Part shown: in pieces, positions 36,520-47,263 of the stretch
How the letters are laid out: each line of letters opens with the position of its first letter
Numbering within the stretch: the first letter of the stretch is position 1
Assembly: GCA_963555705.1 (NCBI GenBank)
Contig: OY743168.1
Location: forward strand, 23,504,139-23,568,138
Origin: Ligustrum vulgare
Lineage: Eukaryota; Streptophyta; Magnoliopsida; Lamiales; Oleaceae
Reading direction: 5' to 3'
DNA: 64,000 nt
Notes under the pieces: generated by a model
Told to the model about the DNA's origin: nothing
Database searches by the model: none
Seen by the model: only the letters and a program-made list of their open reading frames with translations
Program-made: the position numbers and the translations under genes

Positions 36520-37262
36520 ATACTTCTGAAGTACATTCGTTTATTCAAACTCATACTACAATTATAGCCATGAAACGAAGCAACGACTAAGTAATAGGCA
36601 CCCTGCTCCATATCGTCGACATCACCAGACGTAACGTCCTTGAACTTACTAACACCAGATAAACTCTTGTACATATCAACAGGTCTTGACTTCATATAAG
36701 GGTAATACGGAACTTTAGCAGACGGCGTTGCGTCGGTCATCTGGGCATCATTATGACCACCTCCAATCAAACTATATTTCTTCTTCAAACATATAACAAA
36801 TCTATCACCGTTGTTAAGATTTTTAACCCAGGTCTCAGGTTCATTAACAGTCCCGGAGAATATATCAGATGGACTTGGACTAGTAATTCCAGGTCTTTTA
36901 TCAAACACCAACCAAACAAACACCCACTGATACATATTATGGGTGTTTGCTTCAATACCCAGTTTAACATTACCACTCAGCGGAATACTAGTCCATCTAA
37001 CCTTCTGTGTATGTCTAGTACCCAAAGATGTACCCACAGGACAATTATTCAAGAACATGATAGCACCTCTATCTCCGATATTATCAATCTGGTGAACTTC
37101 AGACAAGTACTGCATTGGAGGTCTATAGGTCCTTGTCCTTCGTCCAAATCGAAATGGCAACTGTCTTCTCTGAGTAGGGGTGAACTGAAGTACTCTCCTA
37201 GCCTTCCTCCCTACAGACCTGGACGCACCAGGTGTCCACTTTCTCTTCCTCGAAGAATCCAT
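36516..37262 (-). CDS. Geminivirus coat protein (CP), uninterrupted
   Basis: A 248-residue frame from the ATG at 37262 (MDSSRKRKW); an upstream in-frame TTG at 37274 is a less likely start. The N-terminal ~50 residues are strongly basic (RKRK, GRKARR, QRRQ, FGRRTRTYR), as in geminivirus CPs, where they bind DNA and direct nuclear import. The middle carries GDRGAIMFLNNCPVGT, HTQKVRWTSIPLSGNVKLG and VFVWLVFDKRPG...PSDIF; the C-terminus ends in a hydrophobic/aromatic strand. Length is typical (about 240-260). Its sequence seems distant from the common begomovirus CP; closest genus cannot be decided by eye. No stop or frameshift. Confidence 0.85.
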   Translation of the reverse strand: MDSSRKRKWTPGASRSVGRKARRVLQFTPTQRRQLPFRFGRRTRTYRPPMQYLSEVHQIDNIGDRGAIMFLNNCPVGTSLGTRHTQKVRWTSIPLSGNVKLGIEANTHNMYQWVFVWLVFDKRPGITSPSPSDIFSGTVNEPETWVKNLNNGDRFVICLKKKYSLIGGGHNDAQMTDATPSAKVPYYPYMKSRPVDMYKSLSGVSKFKDVTSGDVDDMEQGAYYLVVASFHGYNCSMSLNKRMYFRSI

Positions 37263-37440
37263 GTATAGAAACAACTAATAAAAATGATCTATAAATATCC
37301 CTCGGAAGCACGGGCAATTTCATGTTCGGCGGTTGATCCGAATCAACCCTGTTGACCCAAAGAGCGGATGGCCAGGATTCAGCCAGCTGGCTGTACGGAG
37401 GTGACCCCGGCGGGCGGGCAAACCAACTTACAATAAACAT
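37198..37440 (-). CDS. Small frame overlapping the CP start (position of geminivirus V2), uncertain
   Basis: An 80-residue minus-strand frame from an ATG at 37440 overlaps the 5' end of the CP in another frame, exactly where many geminiviruses encode V2/movement protein. However, I see no V2 family motif, and the CP upstream region may instead be non-coding intergenic DNA. It is listed because of position only. Confidence 0.25.
   Translation of the reverse strand: MFIVSWFARPPGSPPYSQLAESWPSALWVNRVDSDQPPNMKLPVLPRDIYRSFLLVVSIHGFFEEEKVDTWCVQVCREEG
37290..37298 (-). promoter_or_regulatory. Possible TATA box of the viral CP gene
   Basis: On the minus strand ATATTTATA lies about 30 bases before the CP ATG. 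A further ~70 bases upstream (37365-37373) the minus strand reads GGCCATCCG, a sequence often forming one arm of the geminivirus origin hairpin. The nonanucleotide loop and the second arm are not present. Confidence 0.4.
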
Positions 37441-37478
37441 TTGTTTGAATGTATGCTTTACATTCAATAATATAGTAC

Positions 37479-37760
37479 AATATTCCAGAAGAATATTGTA
37501 TTACTATTCTAGAAAAATCAATGTTCCAGAAGAATATTAATCTAAATCAATATTCCAGCAGAATATTGTACATTAAAAATTTCTCATTTGAGTTATCTAA
37601 TAAAATATTCTCGAAGAATATTTCGTTTTTGTTCTTGAAGAAGTAAAATCTCATTTCACATTGAATCAAGTTTAATATGTTTAATATGTTGTTGCTCCCG
37701 AAGAAGCATAACAATTATAAAATAACATTAACTATTCTTGAAAGAGCATGATATTAAAAG
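37479..37760. repeat. Cluster of short hairpins around AATATTCCAGAAGAATATT
   Basis: At least five small palindromic units of the form N-TTC-cNgaag-GAA-N (e.g. AATATTCCAGAAGAATATT, TTGCTCCCGAAGAAGCA) lie in succession. They resemble the hairpin-rich untranslated leader of some copia elements and mark the likely start of the fossil copia copy. Confidence 0.55.
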
Positions 37761-39875
37761 AATATTGACATATTGATTTTGAATGATCAATAAAAACTTG
37801 CTTTCAAAGTATCATATGTTTCTAAGAATATACCATTTGAGTTCATGTTTATCCATATTTATCCCTGAAGGAAAACATATAATTAATGTCATAAGGACAT
37901 TGATTTTGTTTGACTACTTGAATGATATATGATTATATAATGTTTAATCATTGAATTATATCTTATATTGAACCAGAAGTTCAATTTGATTATTTGGCAT
38001 GACCAGTTGGACCATCACTGGATCAATAATGATGCGAAATAAAAATGGATACTGAATGAAGAACCAGAAAATTCTTCAATTCAATCATATATGATGTTTG
38101 TTCTCTTTCATGAAATTTCTTGACTATCACTAGCTAAAATAGGAATTAAATTTCCCTATATTTCTGAAAATAATTAGGGTGATAAATGTGGCTTCATCAT
38201 CCTCCACGTTGATCATCTAAATATTATTTGTATCTAATATATTTGATACATATACTAGATGATTGCATGGTATTCGCAACCTGAAGTTTGCGAAATTATT
38301 GATCAAATTTTAAATTATGAGCATAATTCGCATATTATATAATCAAGAATGTGTCTTGATAATACTAGTGGATACAAATCTCAACATTTTAATAAGTGTT
38401 AGTTAAGATGTCGATAAATGGTTTAACACTTTTGCTTGTTAAACGCCTCCAATTAATTTAATTGAGAACAAAATACTCCCCTTTATGTTTAGGGAATTTT
38501 ATTACATATCATGCCAACATCATAGTTCTTCCTGTTATAATTGACTTATGGTTAGAGCCTAATTTTTTCATTTAATTTTTTATAGTGCAATTGATCCACC
38601 ACAATGCACTGAAATGGAAAATAAAGAATGCTGAGAATAATTGTATGGTTTGAACGTATATCCCAAATTGGTGATATTTTATAACATCGAAAAAATGATT
38701 GTTAATTTGATTGGACAATCTTCTCAGCATTAAGGGGAGAATTAATAGCTTAAAATCATACAAATGCATCATATTATATATCCTTGCAATTGATAATACG
38801 AACCAGAAGTTCGATTGAAAATATGAACGAAAAGTTAAAGAGATAACATAATTACAAGATGCATAAGAGATTAATAAAATCTCATGTACTAGTTACAGAT
38901 GCTCTATCTTATATTGATGTATGGCACGCCTGAAGCGTAGCGATGTCTAATTCGAATAAAGATCCTCAAAAAAATAAAAATAGAGCAAATTATTATGATG
39001 GTCTTATTGAGGAAGTATATTCTCGTAAGAGAGTATTTATTGACATAATTAATTGTAAATCTCCAGAAGAGGTTCAATACCTTGAAATATTGAAAATTTG
39101 AGATCTCTATAGTTATGTCTTGTGGGGAAAGAAATCGAATTGAGATGATAATTGTGTCGACACACTTTATAAAACACTTATGCAAAATCAAATTGCGAAA
39201 CTAGCCGCATCATAATACGACTGATAGCGAGAATAATAAAAGAAAGTATGTCGAAGAAATCGACATAAAAATAGTTGGCAAAAGTATGCATTCATGCTAA
39301 ATTAAACTTATTACAAAACCTGAAGTTTTGGGACCTGAAATCCAAACACTTAAAAGTGCAAAGCCAGTAGAACTTGTTGCGCAACGAATGTTTCAAAGAT
39401 CTGGCACATATGCAATATTTTATTTGCCTGACAAATGCATAATAGGTGTTAATAAATATATGATTATTAGAAATGTATATAATGAAAGATAATTGACTCT
39501 AATTACTAGTTTGCGCTCTTTGATGGACTAATGAGTGATATCAAAATGTGTGATCATCAACCCGGTACGTTGGGAGTATTCTTTGAAGTCCCAATGAGTG
39601 AGATTTAAAAGGATAATCAATACCTCAGTACTTTGGGATTGCAGTGAAATTATTAGAGAAAATCTATTTGAAATATAGGAATCGTTATCTATTTAAAGTC
39701 TCACGACTTAAATTTGGTGGTAGCAATTTAACAATTGCAATGTAAAATATATACGATGCCTGAAGCATACAGTAATCCTTAAAGGATTAAATATATCTGA
39801 AATATATAGTTCAAGTTTTTAAGAAACTTGTTTGATCAAAATATATAGATACTTTGTGATCTGAATATTTAATAT

Positions 39876-40678
39876 TGATGAGGTTCGAAGCGCGGAATAA
39901 ACGCCGGAAAGTTCCGAACTCAGGTTGTGGTTGGACGGATGAATCATGACCCGATATTCACGACGCGATGGCTCGACGATGCGGAATAAAGAACCACGAC
40001 TTTCGAAACGCCACAAGGATTTGCCCAATCTCCTTGATAAGTATCTGATTTTCAACGCCACAAATACTCTCGCGAATATTTGATAAGTTCTGGATGAACG
40101 CCACAAGATAATCAATCTTGATAAGTTTGGGTTTGTAATGTGAATCCACACATTAAACAATTGAAAAACATTCAATCTATTTTTATTCAATCATCAAAGT
40201 CTTAATTTACAATGAATCAAAAAGGCGTATAAATAAGCAAAATAAAACCCTAATCGGTAATTTATTCAAAATAGAATTCTAACTAACCTAAAATAGCTAA
40301 AACTGATAAGGAAATAAAATAATGAAAAATATTTAAATTCCATCAGCGGCGCATGTCCAGGAGCTGTCTTACGGCCGTGAATTGTGTAATTGAATTATGT
40401 TACGGCCGTGAATATTTTTGTTACGGCCGTAAATCCTTTTATCCGGTTTATGAATTAGACAGAGAACATGTTACGGCCGTGATCCTTCATTTACGGCCGT
40501 GATCTTCAAAAGTTACGGTCGTGACCAATCCATCCACGATCGTGATTTTCGGTTCTTTTCGACCCGATTTGATCTTCAAAGCTCGTCGAACCTGCTGAAT
40601 TCTTGTTTTGGCTTGAATATTTAAATTTTCCCGTCAAGCCTGCTATGACTCCGATTGTCGAGGGTCCGGATCACATCA
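39876..40678 (-). repeat. 3' LTR (803 bp) of the compact element, with ACGGCCGT palindrome cluster
   Basis: Contains seven copies of TTACGGCCGTGA or one-base variants at about 40370-40550, each centred on the palindrome ACGGCCGT. The short open frames overlapping the LTR are not genes. Confidence 0.9.
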
Positions 40679-40961
40679 TACCCTCCTTCTTTAGGATGAT
40701 TCGTCCCGAATCATAGCTTTGTTCCTGGTGTTCCACTTCACCTCCTGGATCAAACGGAAAATTTCTGCTTCCATGCCATGAGTTCAATAAATTGGAATCC
40801 TTTGATTTGCTAACACGGAAGAGATGGAGCTTGAACTTCCTTTGCCATTCGTAGTGTGGTTGAAGCTTCCAGTCATAATTAACCTGCAAAAAAGATTTAA
40901 ACAAAATGGGGAGGGACATGTTAGCTTCATGAGGTACAAGGTATGAATCCTTGTATTCATG

Positions 40962-41660
40962 TCAAACCACCACCAACTCCACTTCTTGAACCACGAGGCT
41001 CTTCTCTTCGCCTCTTTCCTCCTTTGCAATTTCTTGTTCGATTTTTTTATCTTCAAACTCAACCACATCTCCGACCTCCACATTTGAATCACCATGTTCA
41101 TGTACTATCTCATCACTACCAAAATGTGGATCTTCCAATTCAAAGCTCAAAATTTGAACTTCTACCCCAACTTCTAATTCCTCATCATATTTTGGAGTTT
41201 GTTCACATAACTCCACGTTTTCAACTCCTACCACAAAGTTCGGGGTCTCTTCAACTACTTCTAATTCATGTTTCAAGCCTCCCTCCTTCTTTTCAATTTT
41301 CATATCCCGAGGCTCAACATGATTTTCACTCTCTTCTAACCATCTAATTACCGCCTTTCGTTTCTCCTCCTTCCTTTGTAATTTAGCCAAATATTTTCTT
41401 TCTGCCTCCTGTTCACACCTCAATCTTTCCTCATAAATTTCTTTTTGAAATTTCAAAATTGCTTTTGGATCAATCTCAGCTCCTCTCTTAACCCCGATTC
41501 CATCCCTAGGTTTAGGATCACGCCTATAATCACTACGATTTGCTTGAGATCGCCCCTTTTTCAATTTCCCTTCCCTTTCACCTAATTTATCCAACCTAAC
41601 CAAAGCTTCATTCAAAAATCTCAACATACGATCTTTGGCGTTTTCATGGGAATTGGACAT
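40962..41660 (-). CDS. Lys/Glu-rich protein encoded by the compact LTR element
   Basis: A 232-residue minus-strand frame from MSNSHENAKDRMLRF (ATG at 41660; an upstream TTG at 41723 extends the frame but is unlikely). Residues 1-60 are basic. The part around residues 65-110 (FQKEIYEERLRCEQEAERKY) is strongly charged and likely a coiled coil. The C-terminal half is acidic with repeated Val/Glu. There is no zinc knuckle and no catalytic motif. It may be a diverged gag-like structural protein or a captured host sequence; I do not recognise it. Long uninterrupted frame in a young element suggests it is expressed or recently was. Confidence 0.55.
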   Translation of the reverse strand: MSNSHENAKDRMLRFLNEALVRLDKLGEREGKLKKGRSQANRSDYRRDPKPRDGIGVKRGAEIDPKAILKFQKEIYEERLRCEQEAERKYLAKLQRKEEKRKAVIRWLEESENHVEPRDMKIEKKEGGLKHELEVVEETPNFVVGVENVELCEQTPKYDEELEVGVEVQILSFELEDPHFGSDEIVHEHGDSNVEVGDVVEFEDKKIEQEIAKEERGEEKSLVVQEVELVVV

Positions 41661-42068
41661 TGTGAAATTTTTTGTGGAAGGACACAGAAAATAATAATGA
41701 AAACAAAGGATCAAGAAATTCAAGAAAGTGGTTCTTGAATGGACTCTTTTTTTTTTTTTTGAATTTTAGGATGAATTTTCGGAATAAATAAATAAAAAAT
41801 AATAATTTTTTTTTTTTATAAATCCGAAAATTCGACAACGAACACGACAAAACAAACGGAACTTAATTCGGAAAAGAATTAAGCAAAACAAACACTTTTG
41901 AATTTTGTTGGATTTTTATATGGATCAAACAAAGAAAACATTTGCTGGCACGAAGAACAAGAAAATCAAGAAAAGAAAGACTCAACAACAAGATATGGAT
42001 GATTTTTATGAGACTCGATAATAAACATAAAAATCAAACTAGATAGAAAAACCTGAATTCAGAGTCCA

Positions 42069-42080
42069 GCTCTGATACCA
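42069..42080 (-). other. Primer-binding site of the compact LTR element
   Basis: TGGTATCAGAGC on the minus strand, two bases after the LTR, complementary to initiator tRNA-Met. Confidence 0.9.
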
Positions 42081-42082
42081 GA

Positions 42083-42885
42083 TGATGAGGTTCGAAGCGC
42101 GGAATAAACGCCGGAAAGTTCCGAACTCAGGTTGTGGTTGGACGGATGAATCATGACCCGATATTCACGACGCGATGGCTCGACGATGCGGAATAAAGAA
42201 CCACGACTTTCGAAACGCCATAAGGATTTGCCCAATCTCCTTGATAAGTCTCTGATTTTCAACGCCACAAATACTCTCGTGAATATTTGATAAGTTCTGG
42301 ATGAACGCTACAAGATAATCAATCTTGATAAGTTTGGGTTTGTAATGTGAATCCACACATTAAACAATTGAAAAACATTCAATCTATTTTTATTCAATCA
42401 TCAAAGTCTTAATTTACAATGAATCAAAAAGGCGTATAAATAAGCAAAATAAAACCCTAATCGGTAATTTACTCAAAATAGAATTCTAACTAACCTAAAA
42501 TAGCTAAAACTGATAAGGAAATAAAATAATGAAAAATATTTAAATTCCATCAGCGGTGCATGTCCAGGAGCTGTCTTACGGCCGTGAATTGTGTAATTGA
42601 ATTATGTTACGGCCGTGAATATTTTTGTTACGGCCGTAAATCCTTTTATCCGGTTTATGAATTAGACAGAGAGCATGTTACGACCGTGATCCTTCATTTA
42701 CGGCCGTGATCTTCAAAAGTTACGGTCGTGACCAATCCATCCACGACCGTGATTTTCGGTTCTTTTCGACCCGATTTGATCTTCAAAGCTCGTCGAACCT
42801 GCTGAATTCTTGTTTTGGCTTGAATATTTAAATTTTCCCGGCAAGCCTGCTATGACTCCGATTGTCGAGGGTCCGGATCACATCA
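42083..42885 (-). repeat. 5' LTR (803 bp) of the compact element
   Basis: Same boundaries and palindrome cluster (about 42577-42755) as its partner LTR. The low LTR divergence indicates recent insertion. Confidence 0.9.
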
Positions 42886-43943
42886 AATATGCTTTGAATA
42901 GAATCTCTTTGTAATGGAATGTGATTGTCGCATAAAATTATATTTGAAAATTCAGGCAGTTGATTTTCAAGATACAAATTCATGGTTAATTATTCACCTG
43001 AAGTAAATAAGTTAATTATTCATTGAAGTAAATAAGTCACTTCCAAAATTTAGAACTACAATAAATGCATTGATAATATTGATTATAGAACATGACTCGA
43101 TGCAGCATGTTCAAATGATTGGAAATATTTTATAGTTCTTCAAGTTCAAAGGAATAATTGAATTTATATTCGAAGAACAAATAATATGAGATATGCACCA
43201 TTTATATATGCTTGGTGAAGATATTTGATATTGCACCGATTAATAGTTGAAATAATTATATGCAATATCCAAATAATTGTAATGTTCCCATGGGGGGAGC
43301 TAATATGTGCTACACTTTTTTTTCCTTAACCGAGGTTTTGTCCTACGAGGTTTTCCTGACAAGGTTTTTAATGTGGTAGATGTTATCACTTATCAATGTC
43401 TGTTGATATACTATCATATACGAGACTCCTGAAGAGATCAATATATGGATGATTCAATGGAGATTGAATCAGGGGGAATAATTATATGGATGATTCAATA
43501 CAGATTGAATCAGTGGGAGTAGCTGTACTCTTTTTCCTTCGTTCAGGTTTTGTCCCACTGAGTTTTTCTGACAAGTTTTTTAACAAGACAGCATCAAAAT
43601 CTCCAGAATTTTCAACAAATTCACTCAAATGACAATGAAGCTGATTTATCTACAAAAGCACTACTAACATCTACATTCAAAAAATCAGTTCACAAGATTG
43701 GGATACATCGACTCGATGATTTACAGTGATCAACACTGGGGGAGTAGCCGTACTCTTTTTTCTTAGCCAATGTTTTGTCCCATTGGGTTTTCCTGACGAG
43801 GTTTTAACGAGACATCATTGATCTTAATACTCCAAGGATAACTGTACTCTTTTTCCTTCATTTGATATGTTTGTCCCATGGGTTTTTATCAAACAAGATT
43901 TTAATGAGACGGATATTTTATAATATGTCATTCAAGGGGATAT

Positions 43944-44116
43944 TGTAAATATTATCTTATATTGGTGAATGACAATTGTACTCCTATAACCCTAGACATT
44001 ATTACTTTGTATATCTCTATTCTCCTATATATATATATAGGGTTCTGGTTTATAATAAAGCACAAAAGTTTATTGGTATCTATACTTTTCTCTCTTTTTC
44101 TCTCTAGTTTATAACA
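43944..44116 (+). repeat. 3' LTR of the fossil copia element, 173 bp
   Basis: Preceded by purines AAGGGGA, it begins TGTAAATATTATC and ends TTTATAACA, with the copia LTR landmarks CTATATATATATATAGGG and TTTATAATAAAGCAC. No 5' partner was found. Confidence 0.7.
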
Positions 44117-44226
44117 ATAAACTATTTTTTTTTTTGGTAATAATTATTATTATATTATATTGAAGTCAACAAATATGTAATAGGGTATCAAATCGAAGAT
44201 CTCATGAGAAATTTAATACAAGCTAA
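44117..44226. repeat. Left part of a ~262-bp tandem array, split by the Athila insertion
   Basis: AAATATGTAATAGGGTATCAAA and GAGAAATTTAATACAAG match units found at 55695-56360 on the far side of the Athila element. Confidence 0.75.
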
Positions 44227-45461
44227 TGTTCGCTAAAAATAGAGTACCGCAAGCGCACGAGTCGCATACAAGTAATAAAGTGAACTTTTTGAGTTCGGAT
44301 TATCGATCCCACGAGGAATGTTTACTTTAGATTATACAACTTTAATTAATTTAATTCTAACAAAAAAATAAACACACAATTAAAAGTTGGGTTTTGAAAA
44401 TTCTAAATTAAAGAAATTAATTTGAAACCAAATTAAAATAAGGAAAGTGGAAAATAAAATAGTTGGGATTCATGATTTCACTTAACTCTTATTTAAGTAA
44501 TTTCTCAACACATGCAAATTAATAAATTACTCATTTACAATGTTAGACCCGATTTTTCAAGTTTAGCTAATTACCTCTCTCGAGTGAAATTAACCTTAAT
44601 CAATTAGTTTAACCTACTATATCTTTATGTCGATTAAAGTCCAATCAATTGTATTAACTCTTTATGAAAATAGCTCAATGAATCATTTAGGGTTTAAGGT
44701 ATATCTCTATCCTTAACAAGAACCTAGAACATTTGTTATTTGGTCTAAAATGCACAATATCTCTCGATTATCATACACTTCACAAATCACATATTTGGTG
44801 ATCAATCAAACACATGGAATAATCTCAATAACAAACACACATAAAATAAGCTCAACATTAATAAATAAACATTAAAATTACTTAAACCAAGTTAAGCTAC
44901 ATCAATCATTCCAACATAAAACAACTAGCCCATTATATAAATATTGTACAAAAGTTGAAGTTTACAAAAATACATTACAAAATATAGAAATCAAAGATTA
45001 AAAATACAAGATAATGAAATAAATCACTTCCCTTAATTTTTGCCCCAAAATTCCTTTAACAATGTTTTGAATCTTTACCTTACTTTTTGCTTCTTTGATC
45101 TAATGGAGACTAGCAACTTGAAAATAAAAAACTAAACTACAAACTAAATTATAAAATAAAGCAAAAACAAAGAAAAGAAAAGAAGAAGAAAAATGGAGAA
45201 GAGACTAGGATTTGGGTAAAGAAAATTGTGTTTTTTTTTTTTATTGTGAAGAGAGAAGTGGGGGTATAAACACCCCCAAAAATCTGACCTAAAAAGGTCC
45301 AAAAACGCGTCCACAATTGAGCCAAACACGCCATTAAATTAAAATAATAAAAATAGAAAATTAAAATCGGTATTGGATTGAAAATGGCCAATGCGATCGC
45401 GTGGAAAACAGATTAAAAATCTGTTTAAATTCGTTGGGCGCATAGCAAAATTGAAAAAGCC

Positions 45462-45530
<69 letters not shown>

Positions 45531-45923
45531 CTTTTTTCTTATTTCGTCTTTTTCTTGTTTTTTTCCTTTTTCGTTTGAATAATTGCACGTCAAGTCCCTA
45601 TATTCGTGTCCTTTTCAATTTAGTCCTCAAATTTTGACTTTTATTACAAATATGCCTCTAAAATATTTGCATATTTAGTCCTCCAAATTTTTTGAGATGT
45701 TGCAATTGAGTCCCTAAACTTTTGATTTCTTTTAATTAGGTCCTTAGACATCAAATTTGCTCCTCTTTTAGCTCAATTGCACTGCAATCTTGTTCATTTT
45801 CTTTCCAATTGAGGTTGTACCTAATTGTACAAGACAAACACAATTTATAAGTAGAAATTTGCTCAATTTGTCAATTAAATTGTCGATTTAAAAGCAAAAT
45901 AAGTGTATAAAACACACTTATCA
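44227..45923 (-). repeat. 3' LTR of the Athila element, 1697 bp
   Basis: On + it begins TGTTCGCTAAAAATAG and ends CACTTATCA. The start aligns with TGTTCGCTCAAAATAG of the other LTR. A (TA)n run at 45467-45529 produces long YIYIYI frames that are not genes. The adjoining minus-strand sequence AAACTTGAG...GGGAGTG is the expected pre-LTR region. Confidence 0.8.
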
Positions 45924-47263
45924 CACTCCCAAACTTGAGTTTTTGCTCGTCTCGAGCAAAATTATCTACTAGTGCAATCAAGTAACATGGAATATAGATC
46001 AACAATGTTAGATAACTTGCAAATTACTCATGAGTTTAAAATTGTATAATCAATTCAAAAGTATGATTCTAAATAATGCTACCAAAAGAAGTTTAGCTAA
46101 TCTGATATTCGATCGGTGTGTGTGTGTGTGTGCATAGTCACTTTCAATTGTCAATTAAGTTTCGAGAATATTGATGAGTAAAGAGATTTCAAGTCAAAAC
46201 TACCCACCATTAGTGGTCAATATTTTTCTTTCTCACTCGTGACATTCATCCCTCAATAAATATTTTTCTTTCCTCTCCCGAGATATAATTCTAGAGGGTA
46301 CTTCTCAATTTTCTCTTTTCTTTTTCCACTCTAGTTTGGTTGTGTTTTACCTGCAATTTCGATAATCTAGAAATGCACTGACTCTCCACTAAATGAGTGC
46401 TTCGACATTCAAGTTTATACTAAACAATTCAAATCCACCATTAATCTAAGCCCTTATGGAAATACAAATGCATGATTTCTAAAAACTAACTTGATGATTG
46501 CTCGTGACTCCCCCACTCCCTTAAGCTTTCTAATTGACCCATGTAGCGAGCTTTAGGTCGGCAGCTCCCCGATTTTTTAGATCAAAGGGTACCAGGTTTC
46601 AAAATACCCCTACGGGCTTATTAACTCGAGTAAAAAAGGTTACGAAGTGGGGTAGACTTATTAAGCAAATGCAATGATAATGTGCTCTCTTTTTTTCTTT
46701 TTTTTCAAGTGTCTGTGTGAATACCTTACTCATTAAGCTTTCTAATTGACCCATGTAGCGAGCTTTCGGCCGGTGACTCCCAAGTTTCAAACTTAAGGCA
46801 CCAAGTTTTAAAATACTCCTACGGGCTTAATTACTCGAGTCAAAAGGCTTCTAGATAGGGAAATACAATGCAAAAATTAAAATGGGCTTAGAACTCTAGC
46901 ATACGGTCATTACTTAGCTTATACTTGGCGAAAGACACTCCAAACAAAAATTTACTTCCAACATGCATGGAATCACCACACGTCTAGACCGTTTCCTTTG
47001 TCGGGTCGACCACCCCCAAACTTGTCTTACATTAGAGTCAAGAGATCTAGAGCATTAGGAAACATTGTATAAGTTGATGGAAATTAACATACAATCTCAC
47101 AACCTAGTTCACCTACTCCTTTAACATCTTCACCCTTTAACAATTCCTAATTCACCAACAATCAAACATGACTATTGTGCTCAATGTACATAGGATCTTA
47201 CATGGACAAACATTTTATAGAAAGTAGCACAAGTAGCAAATTTGGTAGTAACTCATGAATTAA
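45924..47263 (-). other. 3' untranslated part of the Athila element
   Basis: Non-coding. It contains the self-complementary TTTTGCTCGAGACGAGCAAA (minus strand, near 45943-45962), usual close to the 3' LTR of Athila relatives, and a diverged duplication of ACCCATGTAGCGAGCTTT at about 46537 and 46749. Confidence 0.6.

Larger units (their letters stand above)
35545..37440. mobile_element. Endogenous geminivirus-like element (integrated viral DNA)
   Basis: Four frames lie in the order and orientations of a geminivirus genome: Rep C-terminal half, TrAP and REn overlapping on +, then a coat-protein frame on - whose stop overlaps the REn stop. This is the complementary-sense/virion-sense convergence of viruses with C1-C2-C3 genes. 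The N-terminal half of Rep and most of the intergenic region are missing. The left border is the LTR at 35544; the right border is unclear, near 37440-37480 where copia-like sequence begins. It is an old copy within the plant genome and does not represent a complete virus. Confidence 0.9.
39876..42885 (-). mobile_element. Compact non-autonomous LTR retrotransposon, 3010 bp
   Basis: Two 803-bp LTRs (39876-40678 and 42083-42885) start TGATGAGG and end CACATCA on +, and differ at only about ten positions by eye. A 5-bp duplication AATAT flanks the element. On the minus strand the order is LTR, TGGTATCAGAGC primer site (42069-42080), one open frame, polypurine AAAGAAGGAGGG (40681-40692), LTR. No protease, reverse transcriptase or integrase is present in the 1.4 kb interior, so mobilisation would need another element's proteins. 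It is the youngest-looking insertion in the window. Confidence 0.9.
37480..44116 (+). mobile_element. Fossil Ty1-copia retrotransposon, interrupted by a younger LTR element
   Basis: Coding traces in all frames with many stops remain: an ARLKR segment near 38925, VPxRPTxx-like fragments, and at 43627-43729 the conserved copia RNase H tail (EADLSTKALLTSTFKKSVHK, ending in TGA). After it come three repeats of GTACTCTTTTTCCTT...GTTTTGTCCCACTGAGTTTT, typical of the region between copia pol and the 3' LTR. The 5' LTR was not found. A complete LTR element at 39876-42885 splits it. Confidence 0.7.

Noticed and set aside
36753..37268. A 171-aa plus-strand frame opposite the viral coat protein
   Set aside because: It is the antisense shadow of the CP frame and corresponds to no geminivirus gene.
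39819..42356. Pairs of 60-123-aa frames in both LTRs of the compact element
   Set aside because: They are duplicated only because the LTRs are; they read through the palindrome-free LTR part without motif support.
45339..45593. Frames of 63-84 aa rich in Ile-Tyr repeats
   Set aside because: They are translations of the (TA)n microsatellite in the Athila LTR.
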